This document shows, one piece after another, positions 57,108 through 64,000 of a DNA stretch of 64,000 bases (positions within the stretch are counted from its first letter, which is position 1; each line of letters opens with the position of its first letter). Below the pieces are notes generated by a model that searched no databases, was not told where the DNA came from, and was given only the letters and a program-made list of their open reading frames with translations. The position numbers and the translations under genes were made by a program. The stretch is from positions 88,147 through 152,146 of the forward strand of contig DAOQVR010000011.1 in the NCBI GenBank assembly GCA_035341665.1. Direction: 5' to 3'. This stretch comes from DAOQVR01 sp035341665 (GTDB lineage Bacteria > Chloroflexota > Anaerolineae > JAAYZQ01).

Positions 57108-58553
57108 GTGAAAGGCAAGCGATTCATCGGAAGCATCGTGGCAGCAGCAGTAGTCCTCAGCCTGATGGGGGGTCTGTCGATGGCCCAGGCCCCGGCGAGC
57201 AGCCCCTTGGGCACCGGCTTCACCTACCAGGGACAGCTCAGGAGCAGCGACTCTCCCTACTCCGGCGCCTGCGACTTCAAGTTTGCCCTCTGGGATGCGC
57301 TCTCCGGCGGGCTCCAAGTTGGGAGCACCCTGACCAAGCCCAACGTGTCGCTGGCCGAGGGTCTCTTCACGGTGGCGCTTGACTTTGGCTCGGGCCGGTT
57401 CCAGGGGGACGCGCGCTGGCTCGAGGTCTCCGTGCGCTGCCCGGCCGGCTCCGGCACGTACACCCTTCTCTCGCCCCGGCAGGCGCTGACGGCGGCGCCG
57501 GCTGCGCTCTCGTTGGCGCTGCCCTTCAGCGCAATTGGGTCGAGCACCGGCGCGCTGGTGTCGGTGACCAACAACGGGACGGGCGACGGGCTGTCAGTGC
57601 AATCGGCAGGCGGCGCGGGCATCTACGTGCCCTCGGCGGCGTACAGCGGGCTTTCGGTCTCGTCGGCCGGCCACCATGGGGTGTGGGTGGGCGAGGCGAC
57701 ACTGAACGGACTGAACGTCGAGCATGCGGGCCAGGATGGTGTCTACGTCCACGAGGCGGGCAACCCCAGCGCGTCGAACCCGAGCACCGCCCAGAATGGC
57801 TTTGAGGTCGCCGGCGCCCACGGCCTGGGGCTATACATCGGGCGTGCGGACTCCGACGGAGTGGGGATCGTCTCCGCAGGCTACGACGGCCTGCAGATTG
57901 ACTCGGCGGGCCAGGTCGGTGTGAATGTGCTCTCGGCGGGAACCAAGGGCGTGTACGTGCAGAACGCGGGCACCGATGGCGTGTACGCCAACACGACCCA
58001 GGCCGATCACGAGTGGGGGTTCTACACGCCCGACAAGATATACGCCGGCAGCGCCCTCGCCGGCGGCGGCCCCTCGATGGTTGTCGCACAGGCCGGCGAG
58101 CGGCTGGAGCCCGGCGACCTCGCCGCTGTGGCCGGCCTCGGTGCCCCCTTTGGCGAGAGCGAGTTCCCCGCGCCGCTGGTGCGCCGCGCCGGGCCGGGCA
58201 CGGCCCTCGCCGGCGTCGTCTACGCCCGCTTCGTCGCCGAAGAGCGGGTGGAGGAGTTCGAGATCGACGGACGGGTGGAGACGAGCATCACCTTCGAAAG
58301 CCACACGGCGGAAGGTCCTGTCGCCGCGGGTGACTACCTGCTGCTCGTCGTGCTGGGCCAGGCCCAGGTCAGGGCCGGCGCGCTGGCAGGCCCCATCGCC
58401 GCCGGCGACCTACTCGTGGCCGGCGCCGGAGGGCAGGCAACCGCACTGGGGAGCGCCGGCTACGTGCCCGGCAGCCTCATCGGCACAGCTATGGAGGGGC
58501 TCGACGCGGCCCAGGGGAGCCGGCTCATCTGGGTCCTGGTCAACCCGCGGTAG
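57108..58553 (+). CDS. exported repeat protein with Chloroflexota-type N-domain
   Basis: 481 residues. The start is a GTG after AGGAGGGAACC. Signal peptide at about 1-28 (cut near MAQA). Residues about 35-135 form the domain that opens GTGFTYQGQLRSS and ends LSPRQALTAAPAALS, common in exported proteins of this phylum. Residues about 155-300 repeat units of roughly 11 residues like GLSVSSAG / GVWVGEA / GLNVEHAG, probably a beta-helix or beta-roll stalk. The C-terminal 150 residues form a beta-rich domain like phage-tail or G2-type tips. Surface display is inferred. Confidence 0.82.
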   Translation: MKGKRFIGSIVAAAVVLSLMGGLSMAQAPASSPLGTGFTYQGQLRSSDSPYSGACDFKFALWDALSGGLQVGSTLTKPNVSLAEGLFTVALDFGSGRFQGDARWLEVSVRCPAGSGTYTLLSPRQALTAAPAALSLALPFSAIGSSTGALVSVTNNGTGDGLSVQSAGGAGIYVPSAAYSGLSVSSAGHHGVWVGEATLNGLNVEHAGQDGVYVHEAGNPSASNPSTAQNGFEVAGAHGLGLYIGRADSDGVGIVSAGYDGLQIDSAGQVGVNVLSAGTKGVYVQNAGTDGVYANTTQADHEWGFYTPDKIYAGSALAGGGPSMVVAQAGERLEPGDLAAVAGLGAPFGESEFPAPLVRRAGPGTALAGVVYARFVAEERVEEFEIDGRVETSITFESHTAEGPVAAGDYLLLVVLGQAQVRAGALAGPIAAGDLLVAGAGGQATALGSAGYVPGSLIGTAMEGLDAAQGSRLIWVLVNPR

Positions 58554-58566
58554 GGAGGAGGGGGAG

Positions 58567-58884
58567 ATGATGCGGAGACGCGGAGACGCGGAGGGGCGGA
58601 GAGGTCCCTCGCGGTGGGCCCTCGCCTGCCTGCTGATACTGGTGGCCGTCCCCGTCCTGGCCCAGTCGGGCGGGGGCTATGACCTTTCCTGGAGCACGGT
58701 GGACGGTGGGGGTGGGACCTTTTCGACGGGAGGTGTCTATTCCCTGGGCGGCACCGCCGGCCAGGCGGACGCCGGACTGATGACGGGTGGGGTCTACTCG
58801 CTGGGGGGCGGCTTCTGGGCCGGCGGAGCAGTCGCCGGGACGGAGTACGTCATCTACCTGCCGCTGGGGATGCGCGGCTACTGA
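58567..58884 (+). CDS. small exported Gly-rich protein with C-terminal YLPLGMR motif
   Basis: 105 residues. Basic N-terminus and signal peptide (about 17-36, cut near LAQSG). Two copies of TGGVYSLGGG/T type repeats surround GTAGQADAGLM. The end, YVIYLPLGMRGY, belongs to a motif class seen at the C-terminus of secreted proteins in this group. It lies 13 bp after the repeat protein gene and is co-transcribed. The function is unknown. Confidence 0.8.
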   Translation: MMRRRGDAEGRRGPSRWALACLLILVAVPVLAQSGGGYDLSWSTVDGGGGTFSTGGVYSLGGTAGQADAGLMTGGVYSLGGGFWAGGAVAGTEYVIYLPLGMRGY

Positions 58885-59073
58885 GGGAGGGGGGCGCCGG
58901 CACGCGGTCTCCCTGAGGGCCAGGCGGCAGCAGCCGGCGCCGGGGCGCGGTCCGCCTCGCGGTGCGGCGCACCCTCGGGGTGCGCTTCACCTGGCGCGCG
59001 GCGGGGCGGGAGCTGTGCCACGAGTGCCCCGTGCGAGCAGCCGAGAGCCCCCGCGCACCGGCCTTTCGCCCCC

Positions 59074-60222
59074 CTAGGGAGACCGGCCGTTGAGCCCGTC
59101 CAAGAAGAGCGTCTCGAAGCCGGCGGCATCGGCGCCCACCGCCACTCGCACCGGCTGCCCGGCATCGCCTGCAGCCGTGCGGCCGCTTTCGGGGCCCTCC
59201 TCCTCGATTACCGACAGCCTCACCTCTGCGAACGTCGCCAGGCTGCCGTCCACGGCGACGGCCGCGGCAAAGGGATCCCAGAAGGAATACCCACCGGCCC
59301 GGATCTTGGCCTCCTGCTGGGTCAGCACGCGGTACACAAACTCCGCCGCCGGCGTCCCGCGATCGCGTTTGAGCCTCTTGTAGAAGCCAGATGTGACCGG
59401 CACATCGCCGGTCGCATCCAGCGGCACCAGCGTAACCGGCGCACCGGAGCCCAGGACGACGGCCAGGGCGTGCGGATCGACGTAGACGTTCCACTCGGCC
59501 AGGTCATTGCCCACATCCGCCGACGCCCGGACGTTGCCCGGCACGTTTACCGCCCCGCCCATGATGGTGATCCCCGAGAGGTTGTCCACGAGCTCCGGGT
59601 GGGCCTCCAGCGCCTCCGCCACGTTCGTCAGCGGACCCAGGGTGAGGATGTGCACCTTCTCTGGCGACTGCTCGACCACGCCGGCCAGAAGCTCGGCCGC
59701 CGATCCCTCGTAGGGCGCTTCGGGACTCCTCGGCAGCGCCAGCCCCAACATGCCGTCCACCGCCTCTCTCCAGTCCGAGGGGAAGGCGTGATCGCCTTGC
59801 AGCGGGGTCTCGCGCCCGCAGGCGACCGGGATCGCCCCGCGTCCGGCCAGTGCCGCCAGGTCGAGTGCGTTCTGTACCCCCGGGACGCAGTGGGCCTCGC
59901 CCGTGCCTGCGACGGCAATGGCTTTCACGTCCACGCCAGGCTGCTGCAAGAGATAGAGGATCGCCATCCAGTCGTCCGGAGCCATGTCGGTGTCGACGAT
60001 CACCGGCATCGCGTCGCCGGCAGGGGTCATGGGGGTCCCGGGCGCGAGAGAAGGCTGGGAGGCCGGAGCCGCCGTGGCTCGGACCAGCCGGACCTCGCCC
60101 GGCGAGAACACGATGTAGAACGGCAGCTGCACCCCCAACCATGTCAGCAGCGGCCCGGACAGGGCAACCAGGATCAGCAGCACGACGATGCTCACGGCGG
60201 CGATCAGAAGCGCTCGTTTCAT
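59074..60222 (-). CDS. membrane-anchored nucleoside hydrolase
   Basis: 382 residues. ATG 60222 follows GGAGGG. One N-terminal helix (about 4-28) anchors it; the catalytic part is outside. The inosine-uridine nucleoside hydrolase fold shows the Ca2+ site DTDMAPDD (about 76-83), TLGPLTNVAEAL, the GITIMGGAVNVPGN strand and AEWNVYVDPHAL. It splits ribonucleosides to base and ribose, here probably for scavenging outside the membrane. The export helix is uncommon for the family. Confidence 0.9.
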   Translation of the reverse strand: MKRALLIAAVSIVVLLILVALSGPLLTWLGVQLPFYIVFSPGEVRLVRATAAPASQPSLAPGTPMTPAGDAMPVIVDTDMAPDDWMAILYLLQQPGVDVKAIAVAGTGEAHCVPGVQNALDLAALAGRGAIPVACGRETPLQGDHAFPSDWREAVDGMLGLALPRSPEAPYEGSAAELLAGVVEQSPEKVHILTLGPLTNVAEALEAHPELVDNLSGITIMGGAVNVPGNVRASADVGNDLAEWNVYVDPHALAVVLGSGAPVTLVPLDATGDVPVTSGFYKRLKRDRGTPAAEFVYRVLTQQEAKIRAGGYSFWDPFAAAVAVDGSLATFAEVRLSVIEEEGPESGRTAAGDAGQPVRVAVGADAAGFETLFLDGLNGRSP

Positions 60223-60375
60223 CTTGGCACCCTCCGCCAGGTATGCTGCGCGCACGGACGGGTTCCCCTCAGGGAATGCTCGCCTGTGGGATCGCCTATC
60301 ACTGGCTCGTGACCGGCCCCTTGCAGTGCGGAACTCTCAGCGAGGGTTCTACTAAAACCTCACATTCTGCTATCT

Positions 60376-60486
60376 GTCATTCTGAGCGACCGAAGGGAGC
60401 GAAGAATCTCGCCTCAACTGCGAGAGTCCGACTGCGCATGCGGCCGAGACTCTTCGTCGCTCGCTGCACTCGCTTCTCAGAATGAC
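60376..60486. repeat. REP-pair / small inverted-repeat element
   Basis: Left arm GTCATTCTGAGCGACC... (60376-60410) and right arm ending ...CTCAGAATGAC (60446-60486) are inverted, imperfect copies around about 35 bp. It lies between the nucleoside hydrolase start and the hydrolase stop, with no coding content. The arms are related to the elements at 16093 and 63490. Confidence 0.8.
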
Positions 60487-60502
60487 ATCTCCGGTTGTGG
60501 TA

Positions 60503-63238
60503 CTAAGGCCCGCCATCCTTCCCGGGGCAGGACACCGGTCCGCCGCACAGGCCGCAGAAGCGCGATCCGGCGCTCACCCGGTGGCTGCAGTGCGGGCAGG
60601 TCAGCATGCCCCCTGCCGGCTCTGCCCGGCCGGGCTGATCTTGGGCCTGCGGCCCGGCCGGAGCCACCGGCGCCCCGCACGCACCGCAGAACCCTCCCTG
60701 TGGCCGAACGGCACTGCCGCATCGCTCGCAGGCGGCCGCCGGCGCCGGCACCGGGGTGCGGACCGCCCCGGGCTGCCGTGCAGGAGCCCGGCGCTTCCTC
60801 ATGAGCCTGGTGCCCACCACGGCCAGCGCGCCGGCTGCCAGGGCAGACGCCGCGATGGTCGCGCCGGTCACCCAGGGAGTGGCCGGCTTGCCAGGTGCGG
60901 GCGCCTCGACGGGTGCCAGGGGCCCTGGGTCCGGCTCATCGGCTGCCCTGATCTCCAGGATCCTTCGCTCGCCGGCAGCCAATGGGCTGTCATCCTGGAG
61001 CCCGATCCGCTGCTCTCGCTGCTCTCCCACTACCTGGACAAAGTGGTCTCCGCCCAGGCCCACCAGCTCGACACGCAGAGGTTGAGGCACCTCGCCGAAG
61101 GCAAAGCCGATGCCCTCGCTCTCTCCGTACCACAGGCTGTTGGGGATCTCGCTCAGGGCGCCGGTGTCCGGCGTCCAGCCCAGGCGGCGCCCCTGTCCGT
61201 CGGCCAGGAGCAAGCCTACCGGATCCGACATCACCACGACCACGTAGGCGTCGGTCCTAGCCAGGCCTGTCGAGATCTCCACTCCCTGGAGGTCGATCCC
61301 AAGGATGTCGAGCACGAGGGTCTGCACCCGGCGGTTGGCCATCAGCCCGGTGTGGCTCCCGTCACCCGGAAGCACCTCGACAAGGTCGATCCGGCCGTCT
61401 CCCTCGAACTGCCCGGCCGCCGACAGGCTGGGCACCGTTCCATCGCCCCCCAACGGCTCGACAATGTCCTCGTACCAGGTCGTGCCGGCTGCTACGTCCT
61501 GCTCGAATCGGGCGTCCATGGGAAAGACGGCGTTTTCGGCTGCGCTGTTCATCTCGCGCATCTGGTGGACCGTGTCGTTGCGCCTGGCCCACATGACGGT
61601 CGTGCGGTTGACGGCGCCGGCAAAGGGGCTGGGGTCGGCCGGGGCCGGCCGGTCGGGCAGGTCCAGGCCGTTGTTGAGGTCCAAGACCAGGTCATTGCGG
61701 ACTTCCGGCAGATTGTTCACGTCGACCAGCCTGCCGTCCTGTTTCACGAGAAAGGGGTAGGTTGCCAGCAGGCTGCGAAAAGTGGGGCAATAGAGGCGGA
61801 TGAACTTGACGGGGTCGAGGAGACCCGTAGCAGGATCGCGAACCGACTCGGGTGTGATGGGCAGAGGCGGGCCGCCGATTGTGAAGCCCCTCTGCACCTT
61901 GAAGTAGCTGCGCGCGATGATCTTGCTCATCACCAGCTTGGAGGCGACGTCCCGCTTAAAGTTGTTGTGCATGGCCTGCCAGGGCAGGGTGGCCCCCCGG
62001 TTTGGCACGGCCACCATGATCAGGTTGTTCACCCTCGGCAGCGCTACCGCTGTGCCGTCGGACGACCGGTAATGCTTGCCGTAGGCGGTGCCCTGGATGT
62101 ACACCCGCGCGACCAGGCCGCCGGTGCTGTGCGAGATGATGTCTACCGAGTCCAAGGCCTCGCCATCGTGGTTCTGTCGCCAGCTTTCGGCCGCCTGCTC
62201 CAGATAGTAGCCCAGGTAGTCGATGCCATACTCATAGACGTCGTCCGTGATGGACACCCCCGACAAGCCCTCGATCACCCCATCAACCGCGCCGTCGACC
62301 GGTCCGGGCGGCATGCGCCAATCGTACGCGCCGACGAAGAGGTCCTGGCCCTCCACATAGCCCGCGTTCTTGAGCGTCTGGATGAGGTCGTCGTAGGAGT
62401 GGGCCAAGGGATCGATCGTGAGCAGCTCCGGCGCTATGCCCCGGCCGTAGAGCCAAGTGCCTTCGCTCCAGACCGAGGCTACGTAGGAGCCGTAGATGCC
62501 GGGCAGGACGATCACTGGCCTGCGGGGCTCGGCTTCCAGGGGCGGCTCTTCGCCGTCGTCCGCCTGTTCCGGCTCCGGGCTCGCGGCCGCGCCGCCAGCC
62601 GGCCTGGCCTCGTACCTCCAGATGACAAGGCACGGCTCTGCGTTCCAGAAGGAGGCGTATATCTCCAGCTCTTCGCCGCCTGCGGCCCACGGGATTACGG
62701 AGGTGTAGGTGACAGAGGAGGTGCCGTCGAAGCCCGAATCCCATGGGGCGTAGCGGAACGGCTCGGCCGGTTGCATTTGCAGCCCCTTGCCGCTGTACCA
62801 GAAGAGAACCCCGATCCCCAGGCCGCCGGCACTGACGCTGCCGCTGTGGGCAAAGGTCGCGGTCAGCTCGATGGTCTGCCCCGGGACCATCTCGGCCGGC
62901 GGCTCCTGGAGGGCGGCCGAGACGCTGACGTTGTGGTACTCGTACCCATGGTCCACCTCTCGATCCTGGATGCCCAGGCCGCTCTCGGACACGGTGTACT
63001 TGGTGAACTTGCCGTCAAACCGCTCCTCCCCGAAGTAGACCGGGTTTCCTCCTCCGCCGTAGAACTCTGTCTGGGCGTTCGACGGATTCGCCACGGTCTC
63101 GGTCAGCACCCAAACCATGTCGCCAGACTCGGCGGCCCGTACCGTGCTCGGCCGGACGACGAGGAGCGAAGAGAGCAGGCAAGAGAGAAGGGCAAGCAGG
63201 CCGATCCGAGAGGAAGTCCTTGCGTAGAGTAGCTTCAT
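60503..63238 (-). CDS. exported LCAT/lipase-like alpha/beta hydrolase with C-terminal zinc ribbons
   Basis: 911 residues. Signal peptide (about 1-36), a beta-sandwich domain (about 40-215), then an LCAT-like alpha/beta hydrolase (about 240-650) opening RRPVIVLPGIYGS. Nucleophile S371 in ISHSTGGL, Asp in GGDGTVPS and His in GDGSHTGL form the triad. After a second beta domain, a membrane helix (about 810-832) is followed by RKRR and two zinc ribbons (CERCGSAV...CGACG; CPHCSHRV...CGLCG). Zinc ribbons on an exported enzyme's cytoplasmic tail are unusual. Confidence 0.88.
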   Translation of the reverse strand: MKLLYARTSSRIGLLALLSCLLSSLLVVRPSTVRAAESGDMVWVLTETVANPSNAQTEFYGGGGNPVYFGEERFDGKFTKYTVSESGLGIQDREVDHGYEYHNVSVSAALQEPPAEMVPGQTIELTATFAHSGSVSAGGLGIGVLFWYSGKGLQMQPAEPFRYAPWDSGFDGTSSVTYTSVIPWAAGGEELEIYASFWNAEPCLVIWRYEARPAGGAAASPEPEQADDGEEPPLEAEPRRPVIVLPGIYGSYVASVWSEGTWLYGRGIAPELLTIDPLAHSYDDLIQTLKNAGYVEGQDLFVGAYDWRMPPGPVDGAVDGVIEGLSGVSITDDVYEYGIDYLGYYLEQAAESWRQNHDGEALDSVDIISHSTGGLVARVYIQGTAYGKHYRSSDGTAVALPRVNNLIMVAVPNRGATLPWQAMHNNFKRDVASKLVMSKIIARSYFKVQRGFTIGGPPLPITPESVRDPATGLLDPVKFIRLYCPTFRSLLATYPFLVKQDGRLVDVNNLPEVRNDLVLDLNNGLDLPDRPAPADPSPFAGAVNRTTVMWARRNDTVHQMREMNSAAENAVFPMDARFEQDVAAGTTWYEDIVEPLGGDGTVPSLSAAGQFEGDGRIDLVEVLPGDGSHTGLMANRRVQTLVLDILGIDLQGVEISTGLARTDAYVVVVMSDPVGLLLADGQGRRLGWTPDTGALSEIPNSLWYGESEGIGFAFGEVPQPLRVELVGLGGDHFVQVVGEQREQRIGLQDDSPLAAGERRILEIRAADEPDPGPLAPVEAPAPGKPATPWVTGATIAASALAAGALAVVGTRLMRKRRAPARQPGAVRTPVPAPAAACERCGSAVRPQGGFCGACGAPVAPAGPQAQDQPGRAEPAGGMLTCPHCSHRVSAGSRFCGLCGGPVSCPGKDGGP

Positions 63239-63377
63239 GAGGCTTACCCTTTCCCCATGGTCAGGCCGGGCTGCTCGGCACGCCGAGGCGATCGCACCAG
63301 GAGCGCGTCCATGGCTCCAAAGCCGGCAACTGCCGGCTTCGCTCCGGTCTGCAGAACCGGTGTGCAGCGCTCGGGCG

Positions 63378-63406
63378 ATTGTACCACGATCGGGCGCTGC
63401 TGCCAA
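63378..63406 (-). promoter_or_regulatory. promoter of the lipase-like gene
   Basis: Minus-strand TTGGCA, 17 bp, TACAAT with extended TGG. The start near 63371 gives a 133-nt leader with a GCCGGCA-AC-TGCCGGC hairpin near 63322-63338. Confidence 0.8.
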
Positions 63407-63489
63407 CACAGACCTCGGCGGCTGGGCGCGAAGGGCGCTGCTTTGCCAGCTTGCCAGGTGCAGCGCACCGACGGCGAGACCTACGAGAC

Positions 63490-63641
63490 GGGGCTGTCCA
63501 AAAAGCACGAGACCTGCCATGCTGAGCGCAGCGAAGCATCTCGTGTCGATTCGTTCTGTGCGAAATCAGAGAATCCCTTCGTACCTCAGGGCGTGCCTCG
63601 GTCGCTGCGCTCCCTCGGAATGACAGTTCTTGGACAGCCCC
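63490..63641. mobile_element. MITE-like element with 15-bp terminal inverted repeats
   Basis: The ends GGGGCTGTCCAAAAA (63490-63504) and, inverted, GGGGCTGTCCAAGAA (63641-63627) match at 14 of 15 positions. Inside are two REP-like hairpins, one with CACGAGA/TCTCGTG and one sharing 33 identical bp with 16097-16129. It is 152 bp long with no coding capacity. No target-site duplication is evident. Confidence 0.7.
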
Positions 63642-63684
63642 ATCTATTGTGGTCTATTGCGGGAGGCAAGCCACCACAGGCCCG

Positions 63685-64000
63685 TCACCGAGAGACCAAC
63701 GGCACGAAGACCCGGCAGGGGTACACGATCGTGACGGTTGCCGTGTCGCTGGCGCTGCCGCTGGCGGCCATGACCTCGTCCGGGTAGGTGCCAGCCACGA
63801 AACCGGCGGTGAAGAGGCCGGATTCGTCGATCTGGCCGGCGAGCGCGCCAGCCAGGGACCAGGTCGTGACCGGGTTGTTCATCTGGTTGCCGTACGAGTC
63901 CCATGCGGTGGCGCGGTACTGGAGCGTGCCTCCGGGGGAGAGGGTGGCAGAGGCGGGCGTAACCTCCAGGCTGACGGCAGCGCCGGGCAGCACCAGGACG
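63685..64000 (-). CDS. exported protein with Big/Ig-like domain, 5' end cut by the window
   Basis: The last 104 codons are visible. They form one bacterial Ig-like domain (SLEVTPASATLSPGGTLQYR, then YGNQMNNPVTTWSL and GLFTAGFVAGTY, closing TATVTIV), as used for substrate binding or spacing in surface proteins. The chain ends CRVFVPLVSR, the same type of C-terminal motif as the small protein ending at 58884. The frame stays open to the window edge. Confidence 0.8.
   Translation of the reverse strand, partial: VLVLPGAAVSLEVTPASATLSPGGTLQYRATAWDSYGNQMNNPVTTWSLAGALAGQIDESGLFTAGFVAGTYPDEVMAASGSASDTATVTIVYPCRVFVPLVSR

Noticed and set aside
56156..57382. A 408-codon plus-strand frame across the intergenic region
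   Set aside because: It crosses the membrane protein gene antisense, contains the promoter of the next gene, has strongly biased Arg/Pro composition and resembles no protein.

Overview
This is a GC-rich, gene-dense bacterial chromosome segment, most likely from a Chloroflexota bacterium of the Anaerolineae type. That placement is inference. It rests on the mix of families: a DHH-CBS-type tRNA nucleotidyltransferase, an alpha-2-macroglobulin lipoprotein next to PBP1C, secreted proteins with a GTGFTYQGQL-type N-terminus or a C-terminal [IV][YF][LV]PL..R motif, and a LexA box of the GAAC-N4-GTTC type. No rRNA, CRISPR array, prophage or complete insertion sequence is visible. There is one tRNA, for Arg (CCU).

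Left part (1-16 kb): pyrimidine synthesis (pyrC-pyrB, plus a PyrF-PyrE fusion with dtd), an M20 peptidase, sulfate activation (sat-cysC and a phosphodiesterase), and a response regulator. Next come an unrecognised intergenic RNA candidate and a minus-strand operon with an RsmI-like protein, a phosphoglucose/phosphomannose isomerase, an MFS transporter and an M14 peptidase. A histidine-phosphatase gene follows. The pyrC leader carries a terminator overlapped by a short reading frame, like E. coli pyrBI attenuation.

Middle (16-44 kb): alpha-2-macroglobulin with pbpC; an M29 aminopeptidase; a plus-strand run of seven closely spaced genes (LysM lipoprotein, PlsC, small membrane protein, DHH-CBS-nucleotidyltransferase, P-loop kinase, YbaK, ABC1 kinase); and a minus-strand run from a methyltransferase to queA, through an FAD oxidoreductase, rfbC, miaB and a YdjC deacetylase. 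lexA follows, with its operator inside its own promoter. Next is a three-gene operon under two identical LexA operators: a Cys-rich protein, a short soluble FtsK/SpoIIIE-type ATPase and a small membrane protein.

Right part (43-64 kb): two Hsp20 genes, a pair of ABC-2 permeases and a membrane LuxR-Kelch regulator. Then comes a tightly overlapping minus-strand operon that joins bacterial microcompartment parts (PduS-like flavo/Fe-S protein, tandem BMC-T, two BMC-P pentamers, class II aldolase) to rfbA, with a CrtC-like protein at its head. bS22 and rfbB lie downstream. No BMC-H hexamer, aldehyde dehydrogenase or phosphotransacylase is present. The end holds a radical SAM gene, a beheaded DUF7000 remnant, secreted repeat proteins, a nucleoside hydrolase, a large alpha/beta hydrolase with zinc ribbons, and small palindromic repeat elements.

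Nearly all promoters that could be read have a -35 and -10 separated by exactly 17 bp, often with an extended -10 TGN. This helped fix starts and operons. The strongest leads for something new are the BMC/rfbA operon and the LexA-controlled FtsK-like operon.
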